This document shows positions 24,040 to 32,274 of a stretch of DNA of 62,795 nt, piece by piece; position 1 is the first letter of the stretch, and every line of letters starts with the position of its first letter. The notes below the pieces were generated by a model. The model searched no databases and had not been told where the DNA came from. It saw only the letters and a list, made by a program, of their open reading frames with translations. Origin of the DNA: Candidatus Thorarchaeota archaeon (lineage in GTDB: Archaea; Asgardarchaeota; Thorarchaeia; Thorarchaeales; Thorarchaeaceae); the NCBI GenBank assembly GCA_018335335.1, contig JAGXKG010000007.1, positions 1 to 62,795 on the forward strand, in the 5' to 3' direction. A program made the translations under genes and the position numbers.

Positions 24040-26277
24040 CAAAGGTTGAATGAATCATTGAGCACCCTGAGAGAACTGGAATTCGAACGTACTTCACCAC
24101 GATTACTTGAGGTGTTAAGGCGACAGGGATTAGCTAGACTGACAGAATTCCAGACGAAATCTTTGAAAAAGGGAATTATGAGGGGGACAAGTCAAATCCT
24201 AGTGACAAATGATTATGTTGAAGGATATCAGATTGGGGAGATTGCCCTCCTAAACAGGGTCGCTTCTGATTTCCGTACTCGGGGTATTGTTCTTTGTCCA
24301 CATCCCCATCAAGCAGAGAAACGGCTTCGTTCCGTAGCCCAGAAATGTAGTAGAATGGGAATCGAAATTACCCCAATAATAAGAAGAAGTGACGCAATCG
24401 ATTTGCCAAGAGACATAGGGAGAGTAGTTGTAGCAACATTCCGGTCACTTAGTATAGCCGCACGGAAACAACCATCACTTTGGGAAGATGTAAGCTTTCT
24501 ACTCATAGAGAGGCTAGATCTAATAGGACAACCAAAGCTCGGGGTTCAGCTTGAGACAGCTATTGTGGGAGGAATGGGAAGAATTTCCAACATCCAGTAT
24601 GTAGCTCTATGTCCAGAAGTTGCTGATTTGCCAGATTTAGCAAAGTGGCTAGATGCGTCCATTGTCAGGGACAAAAAGCCTGATGTGAACAGAATATTCA
24701 GTGTGAAGGTGTTCAAAAGCATCACCGAGTCTCTAGCGGACCTATCGCAGTATGTTCACAAAAAGCAGGGACAAGTAATCATTCTTGCACCAGACATTCA
24801 ATCTTCCCAGATATTAGCAGAGCGGCTGACCGGTTTGGATGATAGTGGAACAACACCACATCTTGATTTTGGATTGACACCCGGGCATCGAGATGAACTA
24901 AGAGAACTCTGTATGCGTATAAAGAGGGTTCATCCCCAATGCAATATGACCCAGAGACTAGTGAATGTTCTTAGCAAGGGAGTTGCCTTTTTCCACGAGG
25001 GTGTTGCGAAGAAGCAGAGGAGAGCCATATCTGAGGCATGGGAAGACAAACTGGTACCAGTAATAGTGATGCCTACACGCTTTGCACTTGCCAGCGGCAT
25101 GACAGCTACAGTGGTCTTCTTGATTGGTGTTTTCGCACATAGAAAAGAGGACATTCTGCGGGATGACGAAGAGTTAGTGATGCTTTCAGAATGGCAGATG
25201 AATAACCTATTGCAAGCAGCTGGTAGAGCTAAGCTGGATACGGAAGGTTTCGGAATCCTCGTTGTTGATAATGAGCAAGAAAGGGAGAGGGTCTTGTTGA
25301 AGTATTTCAGAAGAGATGAGGAGGGGAATCTGATGCCACGGCTCGGAGAAGTTGACAGTCTCATGGATAACCCTGAGAACCTTCAGTTCTTGGTATTGGG
25401 GCAGCTTTGCACAACTGATGAGCAACACAGCAGCCCATTGGCAATCATAAATGAAACATTCTGGGCTTCCACAAACAAGACATTCAACCCGAAGGAGGAG
25501 CGTTACGTACCAATAGATGAGATTTCTATTGATACGCTCCTTTCACTACGAGCAACAAAATCCACGCTGGAAAGAGCAGAAGAAATTGGTGATGAAGATG
25601 TCAAAGTGGTTTCGGTAAGTCCATCCAAGATAGAGGGGCTTGTCCATAGCGCCAGCCGCGAGCTCTGGCATTATGTTACACTAAACTCATCCGAGGGTGT
25701 ATCTTGTAGCTGTGAGTCCTGGAAATATCAAGGGATGAAGAATCACAGATTGTGTAAACATCTTGTTAAATTCGCCAACTATGCACTCCATGACGATGAA
25801 GCGGAACCATATACCAACGGGGTTTTGAGACATTCATTACGGGGGCTTGAGACACTTGACGAACTGGAACAGAGCGGCCTTCTGGAGAAAAGTAGTGGGG
25901 AAGTCCGATGTACAGAACTAGGTCGGAGAGCTGCAGCATTAGGAGTTTCGATTGGGGACGCAAGAAGAACCAAAGGGATGATCGAGGACAGTGAAGGCGA
26001 CTTCACAAATACGCTAATTGAACTAGTACAAACCAAAACAGGAGCCAATCCGGAACAACTCAAGAGAATATTGACAGCTGTATTAGAGGACGACAACCAA
26101 GAGGGTATGTATTGTGAGGATGATTACCCCGGCCTCATAGAAAACCATGTAGAGGAGTTGCTCTACGTGAACTCTGTCCTAGAGCAGATGTTAATTGAAG
26201 ACGAAAATGGAATTCTCAAGGAAAGACCAGCTCATTTTGGAGAGAAACTCAGGCGCGCATTATCGGATATCGGTTGA
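24013..26277 (+). CDS. SWIM zinc-finger protein with degenerate Ski2-like helicase core
   Basis: The 754-residue protein follows the order of a Ski2/Hel308-type helicase but its ATPase motifs are eroded. The Walker A position reads VTNDYVEGYQ instead of a GxGKT loop; motif II reads LLIERLDLIG instead of DExH; motif VI reads QAAGRAKL, missing the second arginine. RecA2 framework pieces remain (GVAFFHEGVAKKQRRAI, FALASGMTATVVF). After the helicase part comes a SWIM finger, C565-x-C567-x13-C581-x-H583, then a winged helix-like segment and an acidic C-terminus. Probably a nucleic-acid or protein scaffold rather than a motor. Confidence 0.7.
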   Translation: MITNINSLQQRLNESLSTLRELEFERTSPRLLEVLRRQGLARLTEFQTKSLKKGIMRGTSQILVTNDYVEGYQIGEIALLNRVASDFRTRGIVLCPHPHQAEKRLRSVAQKCSRMGIEITPIIRRSDAIDLPRDIGRVVVATFRSLSIAARKQPSLWEDVSFLLIERLDLIGQPKLGVQLETAIVGGMGRISNIQYVALCPEVADLPDLAKWLDASIVRDKKPDVNRIFSVKVFKSITESLADLSQYVHKKQGQVIILAPDIQSSQILAERLTGLDDSGTTPHLDFGLTPGHRDELRELCMRIKRVHPQCNMTQRLVNVLSKGVAFFHEGVAKKQRRAISEAWEDKLVPVIVMPTRFALASGMTATVVFLIGVFAHRKEDILRDDEELVMLSEWQMNNLLQAAGRAKLDTEGFGILVVDNEQERERVLLKYFRRDEEGNLMPRLGEVDSLMDNPENLQFLVLGQLCTTDEQHSSPLAIINETFWASTNKTFNPKEERYVPIDEISIDTLLSLRATKSTLERAEEIGDEDVKVVSVSPSKIEGLVHSASRELWHYVTLNSSEGVSCSCESWKYQGMKNHRLCKHLVKFANYALHDDEAEPYTNGVLRHSLRGLETLDELEQSGLLEKSSGEVRCTELGRRAAALGVSIGDARRTKGMIEDSEGDFTNTLIELVQTKTGANPEQLKRILTAVLEDDNQEGMYCEDDYPGLIENHVEELLYVNSVLEQMLIEDENGILKERPAHFGEKLRRALSDIG

Positions 26278-26360
26278 CTTTTTACGTGGTAGTTTTGTCA
26301 ACGAAACTGAAGCAGGGTGCACGCTATTGTCCTGCTCTAACATCCCATGGAGAAATGAGC

Positions 26361-27506
26361 ATGAAGCTGTTTGAGTCAGAAGCGAAAGAAATCTTCCGTG
26401 ACTTTAACATGCCCACGCCTAGTAGTGGTCTGGCAAAAACGCCCGAAGGAGCCAAGAAAAAGGCTTCAGAGATAGGCAAGCCAGTTGTAGTTAAAGCACA
26501 GGTTCTTTCGGGTAAAAGAGGGAAAGCAGGAGGTATCAAGTTCGCAGACACCCCTGAAGAGGTTGAAAAACTAGCAGAAGAGATTCTTGCCATGCGAATC
26601 AATGATCTTCCCGTAGAAGCAGTGCTGATAGAAGAGAAACTCGATATCAAGCAAGAAATCTACGCAGGGATAACCATTGATAGGAACAGACGCCAGTACG
26701 TCTGCATTGGCAGTTCTGCAGGAGGCATGTCAATTGAGGAACTTGCTGAAGAAAGCCCCGAGAAAATCTTCAAAACCCATATCAATCCACATCTGGGTCT
26801 TCAACCTTTCGAGGCTCGACAATTAGCTGTTCGAATGGGGTTCAAGGGAAAACAAATCCACAAACTTGCCTCGTTCTTCTTGAAGCTCTGGAAAATCGTG
26901 GAAGAGTATGATGTGGAATTAACTGAGATCAATCCACTGATACTCACCGAACAGGGCGATTTCATCGCTGCAGATGCAAGACTGAATATTGACAATAATG
27001 CTCTATACAGACATCAAGAACTCATAGAGAGTTTGGATAGAGCTCCCTTAGAAGAAAACGAGAGAGAAAGACGCGCAAGGGAGAATGACATGGCATATGT
27101 CGAGTTGGATGGCAATATAGCGTGTATATGCAATGGGGCGGGCCTTACCATGGCCACCCTTGATGCCGTCGCTCTCTATGGAGGTAAGGCAAGCACATTC
27201 CTCGACCTCGGAGGCGGTGCCGATGCAGAACGAGTAGAAAAGGGCATCGAAATAGCTTTGATGTTCGATCAAGTGGAGGCAATACTTGTCAACATCATGG
27301 GTGGCATCACCAGATGCGATGAGGTTGCAAAGGGAATCGTGGGGGCCAGAGAAGACAAAGGAATTGATGTACCGATGGTCATCCGCATGGTTGGAACAAA
27401 TGAGAAAGAGGGGCAAGAAATCTTGGAAAAGGCTGGTATCCCATTCCTGCAAACCATGGAAGACGCAGCCCAGAAGGTAGTTGAGCTTCTAGAGGAGGCG
27501 GAATAG
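26361..27506 (+). CDS. sucC: Succinyl-CoA ligase (ADP/GDP-forming) beta subunit
   Basis: A 381-residue ATP-grasp protein. The family N-terminus [20 protein letters not shown] fixes the start at ATG 26361, 8 bases after GGAG; upstream in-frame codons are not part of the family. ATP-grasp elements include [19 protein letters not shown] and [10 protein letters not shown]. The C-terminal CoA-ligase domain has [12 protein letters not shown] and [13 protein letters not shown]. It catalyses the substrate-level phosphorylation step linking succinyl-CoA and succinate in the TCA cycle. The sucD gene follows with no gap. Confidence 0.95.
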   Translation: MKLFESEAKEIFRDFNMPTPSSGLAKTPEGAKKKASEIGKPVVVKAQVLSGKRGKAGGIKFADTPEEVEKLAEEILAMRINDLPVEAVLIEEKLDIKQEIYAGITIDRNRRQYVCIGSSAGGMSIEELAEESPEKIFKTHINPHLGLQPFEARQLAVRMGFKGKQIHKLASFFLKLWKIVEEYDVELTEINPLILTEQGDFIAADARLNIDNNALYRHQELIESLDRAPLEENERERRARENDMAYVELDGNIACICNGAGLTMATLDAVALYGGKASTFLDLGGGADAERVEKGIEIALMFDQVEAILVNIMGGITRCDEVAKGIVGAREDKGIDVPMVIRMVGTNEKEGQEILEKAGIPFLQTMEDAAQKVVELLEEAE

Positions 27507-28376
27507 ATGGCAGTTTTAATCGACAAAGATACGAAAGTCGTAGTACAAGGGATTACTGGTTCACAAGGTACATTCCACTCAGAAGCCATGCTCAAGTATG
27601 GTACCAATATAGTAGCTGGAGTGACACCAGGTAAAGGTGGTCAAGAGATTAATGATGTTCCGGTATATGACACCGTGTGGGAAGCCAAGAATGAACATGG
27701 TGTCACGGCATCCGTGATTTTTGTACCAGCTCCGTTCGCTGCAGGGGCTGCCATGGAAGCTATAGGAGCAGATCTCAATCCTGTTGTTGTAATCACTGAG
27801 CACGTACCGGTCAAGGATGAAATCCGAGTGATTCACGAAGCGAAGCGAAAAGACATCACAGTAATTGGTCCAAATACTCCTGGTATCATCCATCCAGGAG
27901 CAAAGCAGAAACTGGGTATCATGCCCGGTCATGTTTTCAAGGCCGGTGAAGTGGGCTTGATGTCCCGAAGCGGAACCCTAACCTATGAGATAGCAGCGGG
28001 CATGACACAGGCTGATATTGGCATTTCTACTGCAATAGGTCTCGGAGGTGATCCCTGTGTTGGTCTTACACCAATTGAGGGTGTGAAGCTCTTTGAGAAC
28101 GATACCGATACCAAAGCTATGGTTCTGGTGGGAGAAATCGGTGGAGATGCTGAAGAGCGAGCAGCGGCCTACATCAAAGACGAGGTAGACTTGCCAGTCG
28201 TTGCCTTTATAGCAGGACGCACTGCTCCGCCGGGCAAGAGGATGGGACATGCAGGTGCCATCATTAGTGGTGGAACAGGTACTGCAGCAGGCAAAATCAA
28301 AGCGTTTGAAGATGCAGGTGTCCCAGTTGCAGAGAAACCTAGTGATGTGGCAAAGCTGCTAAGAGAAAACCTTTAA
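27507..28376 (+). CDS. sucD: Succinyl-CoA ligase alpha subunit
   Basis: A 289-residue subunit. The CoA-binding Rossmann motif is [14 protein letters not shown] near the N-terminus; GPNTPGII and [12 protein letters not shown] follow; the phospho-histidine is H248 in [12 protein letters not shown]. It pairs with the beta subunit encoded immediately before; ATG follows the sucC stop directly. A 9-bp stem-loop lies just after the stop codon. Confidence 0.96.
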   Translation: MAVLIDKDTKVVVQGITGSQGTFHSEAMLKYGTNIVAGVTPGKGGQEINDVPVYDTVWEAKNEHGVTASVIFVPAPFAAGAAMEAIGADLNPVVVITEHVPVKDEIRVIHEAKRKDITVIGPNTPGIIHPGAKQKLGIMPGHVFKAGEVGLMSRSGTLTYEIAAGMTQADIGISTAIGLGGDPCVGLTPIEGVKLFENDTDTKAMVLVGEIGGDAEERAAAYIKDEVDLPVVAFIAGRTAPPGKRMGHAGAIISGGTGTAAGKIKAFEDAGVPVAEKPSDVAKLLRENL

Positions 28377-28386
28377 ATCGATTCTA

Positions 28387-28412
28387 AATGAGCCCCTCAA
28401 GGCGGGCTCATT
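28387..28412 (+). terminator. Stem-loop after sucD
   Basis: AATGAGCCC and GGGCTCATT form a perfect 9-bp stem with an 8-base loop, placed 10 bases after the sucD stop and just before the eL40 promoter. There is no following T-run, so it may protect the sucD 3' end or aid termination rather than be an intrinsic terminator. Confidence 0.45.
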
Positions 28413-28416
28413 ACAC

Positions 28417-28425
28417 CTTTATACG
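28417..28425 (+). promoter_or_regulatory. TATA box of the eL40 gene
   Basis: CTTTATACG lies about 35 bases upstream of the eL40 ATG, giving a predicted leader of about 10 bases. Confidence 0.45.
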
Positions 28426-28455
28426 TCCGTCCATATTTCACGAGAGGTTTGAAGA

Positions 28456-28617
28456 ATGCCAGTAGCAGACATTGAGAAACGCAGACTCGCACAGCACTAT
28501 CTGCTTTACAAATCAGTATGCAGAGATTGTGGAGCTACCAATCCACTCAAAGCAAAGAAGTGCAGAAAGTGCAAGAGCAAAGATCTCCGACCCAAAGTGA
28601 GGACAAGACGTAGATAG
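28456..28617 (+). CDS. rpl40e: 50S ribosomal protein eL40
   Basis: A 53-residue basic protein with a four-cysteine zinc ribbon ([19 protein letters not shown]) and the eL40 C-terminus [11 protein letters not shown]. In eukaryotes the same protein is made as a ubiquitin fusion; here it stands alone, as in other archaea. The ATG follows GAGAGGTTTGAAGA. It is followed after 28 bases by tRNA-Val and then eL38, so the three may form a single transcript. Confidence 0.95.
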   Translation: MPVADIEKRRLAQHYLLYKSVCRDCGATNPLKAKKCRKCKSKDLRPKVRTRRR

Positions 28618-28645
28618 GATAATAGCCGCGTAAGCCGGTGTATAT

Positions 28646-28718
28646 GGGCCGGTGATCTAGTGGTTATGATTCCGCCTTCACACGGCGGCTGTCGAGTGTT
28701 CGAATCACTCCCGGCCCA
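28646..28718 (+). tRNA. tRNA-Val (anticodon CAC)
   Basis: Cloverleaf read by eye: acceptor GGGCCGG with CCGGCCC, anticodon stem CCGCC/GGCGG enclosing loop TTCACAC (anticodon CAC), T stem GAGTG/CACTC with TTCGAAT loop, discriminator A. CCA is encoded at 28719-28721. No intron. Confidence 0.95.
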
Positions 28719-28761
28719 CCACCAAGCCAGCGAGCAAACAAGATACTGAGGAATCAACACA

Positions 28762-28977
28762 ATGCCGAAGCAGATATTTGATCAAGACGAGTTCCTCGAA
28801 TTGAGTGACAAAGCAAGCGAATGTCGAGTAAAGAGATTGCCTGAAAAGGTCAAGCTCAAACTGCGCACCGACAGGTATCTCTACACACTGGTAACCAATA
28901 CTGCTGATGCTGAAGCAATTCTTGAGCAGGTCCGCTGCAGAGTTGTCGAAGCTCGTCCTGGTGCAGAAGAAATCTAA
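28762..28977 (+). CDS. rpl38e: 50S ribosomal protein eL38
   Basis: A 71-residue protein matching eL38: acidic N-terminal helix (IFDQDEFLELSDKASECRVK), then KVKLKLRTDRYLYTLVTNTADAEAI, where the RYLYTLV core is diagnostic. eL38 is found in eukaryotes and in some archaea such as Crenarchaeota and Asgard archaea but is missing from most Euryarchaeota. ATG at 28762 begins the family-like N-terminus. A terminator-like hairpin follows about 75 bases downstream. Confidence 0.9.
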   Translation: MPKQIFDQDEFLELSDKASECRVKRLPEKVKLKLRTDRYLYTLVTNTADAEAILEQVRCRVVEARPGAEEI

Positions 28978-29052
28978 TTCTCGCCCTTCAATTAGTGTTG
29001 TTAACTCGTGAAAATCACTAAATTATGAGACAACAGTAAGAAGTAGTTTTCT

Positions 29053-29075
29053 ACGGCAGTTGTTGTGCCGTTTTT
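29053..29075 (+). terminator. Hairpin plus T-run after eL38
   Basis: ACGGCA and TGCCGT pair around a 7-base loop, followed directly by TTTTT. It lies downstream of the eL40/tRNA-Val/eL38 group and upstream of a convergent gene, a sensible place for a terminator. Confidence 0.5.
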
Positions 29076-29152
29076 GTATGATTTTTGGTTGGTTCCCCGA
29101 GTGATTTTTTCTGTTAATATTATGCTGGATCTCTATGATTTCTTTGCAACCT

Positions 29153-29479
29153 CTACTGTAACCAATAGGGATCAGTCTCAGGCGGGGGATATTTCTTGAC
29201 AATGAAGTACCCCATAATGAGACTTAGAGGAATTGGAACATAGGGCGAGATGTACGGATAACCCGGATATTGGAGAAGCGTCAATAGATTGCCAAGAGTA
29301 AAAGCGATGGGGAGGATGACACCAAGACTGCCGACTTTGAACGCTTTCTTCACCGAAGTCTTACCCAAATACACGCGGTACATAAAATAAGCGAATGCCA
29401 ACTGGGGGCCTGCTATGACCAAAAGAAGAGCTAGAACGTTTAAGCCTGAATCGATGAATACAACAATTAGGGCAACACG
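29153..29479 (-). pseudogene. Membrane protein, 3' part after an in-frame TGA
   Basis: Directly after the TGA of the preceding small membrane protein gene the same frame continues for 108 codons with strong membrane character (RVALIVVFIDSGLNVLALLL, then PQLAFAYFMYRVYLG, and two more helices). The first ordinary start is TTG at 29422, which would begin inside a hydrophobic helix. This may be the second half of a gene split by a nonsense mutation, a separate gene with an odd start, or a read-through product. No family recognised. Confidence 0.4.
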
Positions 29480-29665
29480 TCATGGCCCTTCGATTTTGTA
29501 AATCGTGAGCATCCATGTACCTGCCCACATAACAAATGAAGGAATGTACCCAAATTCAATCAGCACCCAATACGGAAATAAGAGTGCGGAAATAGTCAAA
29601 ATGATTCCTAGCTGTTTTGGTAAGTGATAATCCTCTACCTCATCTACCCGTCGCTCTGTACTCAT
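29480..29665 (-). CDS. Small two-helix membrane protein
   Basis: Sixty-one residues from ATG 29665 (MSTERRVDEVEDYHLPKQLG), with two membrane helices (IILTISALLFPYWVLIEFGY and SFVMWAGTWMLTIY). A longer start, GTG 29686, is possible. A TATA-like TTTTATATCCC lies about 45 bases upstream on this strand. It ends in TGA and the following sequence is open in the same frame. Not recognised. Confidence 0.4.
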   Translation of the reverse strand: MSTERRVDEVEDYHLPKQLGIILTISALLFPYWVLIEFGYIPSFVMWAGTWMLTIYKIEGP

Positions 29666-29821
29666 TTCTAATGTGCCCACAATCACATATGACGTAGTAC
29701 CAATGGGATATAAAACGAACGTATGTAAAACCTACAAAACATAATAGTAAACTGTGTATGTTGTGGGGCAAATAAGAGGTTAGAGGGCGAAGGATTTTCA
29801 CCCTCTTGTTTGCTCTATTAA

Positions 29822-31090
29822 CTAAACCTCAACGACGTCATTCATGAGCGGGACGTGAGCTGTCCTATCACGTATCTCAAGCTGTTCGGCAAGGACTTCT
29901 GCAGATTCTGGCTCTCCATGCACTATGTAGAACTCAGGGTCGCCAGGTATGCTCTCCAACATGTTCATCAGGCCGTATGAGTCAGAGTGGCTTGAAAGAT
30001 GGTGATACTTCAATTCTGCTTTCACCTTGTACACCTTATCGCCAAGAGTGACCTCTTTGTTCTCAAGCAGCTCAGCACCTGGTGTGCCTGGAATCTGGAA
30101 CGATACGAGAATGATAGCATTCTTCGGATCGTCATGCAGCTTACGGAAATAGGTCATACTGGACCCGCCCTTCAGCATACCAGCCGGTGTGATAATGACC
30201 GCGTTTTCATTAGATGCGCGGCGTCTATCATTATTGCTTCTAATCACTCTGGTTCGCTGTAGCGCTCGCTTGAACAGCTGTGGAGAACCAAGATATTCGG
30301 AGTGTCTACTGAATATCTCATTCACCTTCCGGGCCATACCGTCAATGTATACCGGATATTTATTGGGCAATCCATACTCTTCAAGAATGCACATAATCTC
30401 CTGACTTCTGCCAACAGCAAAAGCCGGAATGAGCACTGTGCCTCCTCGTTCAAGGGTCTTGATGACACTGTCAATAAGTGCCTCTTCAATCTCTTCTCGG
30501 CGAGGGTTGACTCTCGTTGCATAGGTACTTTCGGTAACTACGTAATCATGTTCGGGTAGATTTTCCCGTGCACCCACCGTGAGACGAGATGCAGTCAGAT
30601 TGAAATCACCAGTAAACAGAATTCTCTTTCCGTTGTACCCAATAGAAACCATCGAGCTGCCAGGTATGTGACCAGCATTGAACAGTGTCATTTCAAAACG
30701 GTGTCCAATTGGCAGAGTATATTCGTAGCCGAGTGGATGACATTGTTCCTTCACCCGAGCAATATCCTTTCTTGCGAATGGTAGCCGTCCACGGCTTATA
30801 TTGTACATATCACGGAGCAAAAGGGTCACGAGATCTCGAGTTGGTTTTGTACAGAATAACGGAATATCCTCAGACTGCCTAAGAATATTTGGTACTCCAC
30901 CGGAATGATCAAGATGAGCATGTGTAATCGCTACGCCCTGCAGACCGTCTATAGGTACAAGATCTGGAAACTTGGGCGGGTTGGCGAACTTAACGCCATA
31001 ATCAACTAGCAGGCTCTCTTCTCCGTCGTCAAGCAAAAATCCTGACCGACCTATTTCTTTACAAGAGCCTAAAAACTTCAAATGTGTCAT
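29822..31090 (-). CDS. aCPSF2-like beta-CASP ribonuclease (no KH domain)
   Basis: A 422-residue metallo-beta-lactamase/beta-CASP nuclease. Zinc ligands: HAHLDH (57-62), H in FNAGHIPGSS, D in FTGDFN, and H in ELKYHHLSSHSD. The beta-CASP motifs include VLIPAFAVGRSQE and ITPAGMLKGG. It begins directly at the nuclease domain, without the KH region of aCPSF1, matching aCPSF2 in size. Such enzymes process or degrade RNA 5' to 3' or as endonucleases. A KH-bearing paralogue is encoded at 41.4 kb. Confidence 0.88.
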   Translation of the reverse strand: MTHLKFLGSCKEIGRSGFLLDDGEESLLVDYGVKFANPPKFPDLVPIDGLQGVAITHAHLDHSGGVPNILRQSEDIPLFCTKPTRDLVTLLLRDMYNISRGRLPFARKDIARVKEQCHPLGYEYTLPIGHRFEMTLFNAGHIPGSSMVSIGYNGKRILFTGDFNLTASRLTVGARENLPEHDYVVTESTYATRVNPRREEIEEALIDSVIKTLERGGTVLIPAFAVGRSQEIMCILEEYGLPNKYPVYIDGMARKVNEIFSRHSEYLGSPQLFKRALQRTRVIRSNNDRRRASNENAVIITPAGMLKGGSSMTYFRKLHDDPKNAIILVSFQIPGTPGAELLENKEVTLGDKVYKVKAELKYHHLSSHSDSYGLMNMLESIPGDPEFYIVHGEPESAEVLAEQLEIRDRTAHVPLMNDVVEV

Positions 31091-31277
31091 TTTTCATAAC
31101 TTCCAGTTTGAAAACCGGTTTGGTTTGGTGAAAAGGTTATCGATTGCACGCCAAGAAGAAAAGGTTTCATCACACAATGACAAAATAGAGAAATAGACCA
31201 ATAATCGAAATCAATATTAGACCTGCGAGTAGATTAGGAAGCTACGAATCCAGTAACTACAACGGGAGCGACCTCGG

Positions 31278-31616
31278 GTGAAGGAGGAACAAAAAAACGG
31301 CAAGAAACAGGAAAAGGAGTCGAAAGACTCCCAAGGATTCAATGGGGAGCCCGTAGTGCTTGTGGGAAACAAGAATGTCATGAGCTACGTCCTCGCCTGT
31401 GTTACGCTATTCAACAAGGGAGCAGACCATGTCTCCATTAAAGCACGTGGCAGATTAATCAGCAGGGCAGTTGATGTAGCCGAAATAACAAGAAACAGAT
31501 TCGTTGATGGCTTGTGTGTTCGTAGTATCGATATAGACACAACAACAGTGAAAACTGACAAGGGCTCCGATTTGAATATCAGCACAATAGATATAGTCAT
31601 TGCTAAAGAAGACTGA
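31278..31616 (+). CDS. albA: DNA/RNA-binding protein Alba
   Basis: A 112-residue Alba-fold protein: a lysine-rich N-terminal tail of about 20 residues, then NKNVMSYVLACVTLFNKGADHVSIKARGRLISRAVDVAEITRNRF, and the beta-hairpin DIDTTTVKTDKGSDLNISTIDIVI. Alba is a small chromatin and RNA-binding protein; acetylatable lysines in the NKNVMSY region are a family feature though here the usual lysine pair is reduced. The start is GTG at 31278, so the tail is acidic/basic mixed and longer than in many homologues. Confidence 0.92.
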   Translation: MKEEQKNGKKQEKESKDSQGFNGEPVVLVGNKNVMSYVLACVTLFNKGADHVSIKARGRLISRAVDVAEITRNRFVDGLCVRSIDIDTTTVKTDKGSDLNISTIDIVIAKED

Positions 31617-31689
31617 CAAAACACAGCTTTCATATTGCCCTCGCTCGTGGGTTGCATACAAGTAACAGCACCCATTGGCGATGAAACAC

Positions 31690-32274
31690 ATGGAATTATG
31701 CGTCTGTATCTTCGACTTAGAATCAGGTATGCTCTGTCCAAGCTGCCAGAGCAAGCTAGATAGAGGGGAAATCACACAGTTTGATGTAGATTTCTCCTCC
31801 TGGATTCTTGATAGAGCTGAAAAGTACTCAGGAATAGATAATCTTCATCTCAGGAGAGCAATTCAAACAAATGAGTACGTAGTACTGGTAGTTGAGAGAG
31901 GGCAATCAGACATGATTCTCTCAAATGAAAAGCTAGTAGAAGATATTGAGGAGGAGTTTGGTGATTTGATGGTCATTGAAGGACCTAGCAATATGAGAAC
32001 TCTCATCAAGAAGCTGATTGATCCTGTCGTTGAGGTGGGTATTAACAGCCTATATCTGCCAGATGGTACAAAAGAGAGTATTGTAATGCTAAGAGAGGAG
32101 GACCGAAAACGCCTGCGCTACTCGTCGGAAACCCTTGGAGACATCATATCAGCGGTAACTGGTCAACATGTGATTTTTGACTTCCAAACCGAGGAGGAAG
32201 AGGAGGAAGAGGAAGAAGAAACCGATACGTTTGCTGAGAAGATGAAGGAATTCAGCAGTAGAAGAAGGTTCTAA
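31690..32274 (+). CDS. Archaeal NusA-like KH-domain protein
   Basis: The 194-residue protein matches the archaeal NusA-like family: a Cys-rich start (ELCVCIFDLESGMLCPSCQ), KLDRGEITQFDVD, then a KH-like domain and INSLYLPDGTKESIVMLREEDRKRL. The KH GxxG loop that binds RNA is absent: the corresponding stretch reads ILSNEKLVEDIEEEFG. An acidic E-tract (about 10 Glu) follows, then a basic tail. An in-frame ATG at 31681 is an alternative start. It converges on truD with a 4-base overlap. Confidence 0.7.
   Translation: MELCVCIFDLESGMLCPSCQSKLDRGEITQFDVDFSSWILDRAEKYSGIDNLHLRRAIQTNEYVVLVVERGQSDMILSNEKLVEDIEEEFGDLMVIEGPSNMRTLIKKLIDPVVEVGINSLYLPDGTKESIVMLREEDRKRLRYSSETLGDIISAVTGQHVIFDFQTEEEEEEEEEETDTFAEKMKEFSSRRRF

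Noticed and set aside
26274-26360. Upstream extension of sucC
   Set aside because: It does not match the SucC family N-terminus; GGAG is correctly placed for ATG 26361.
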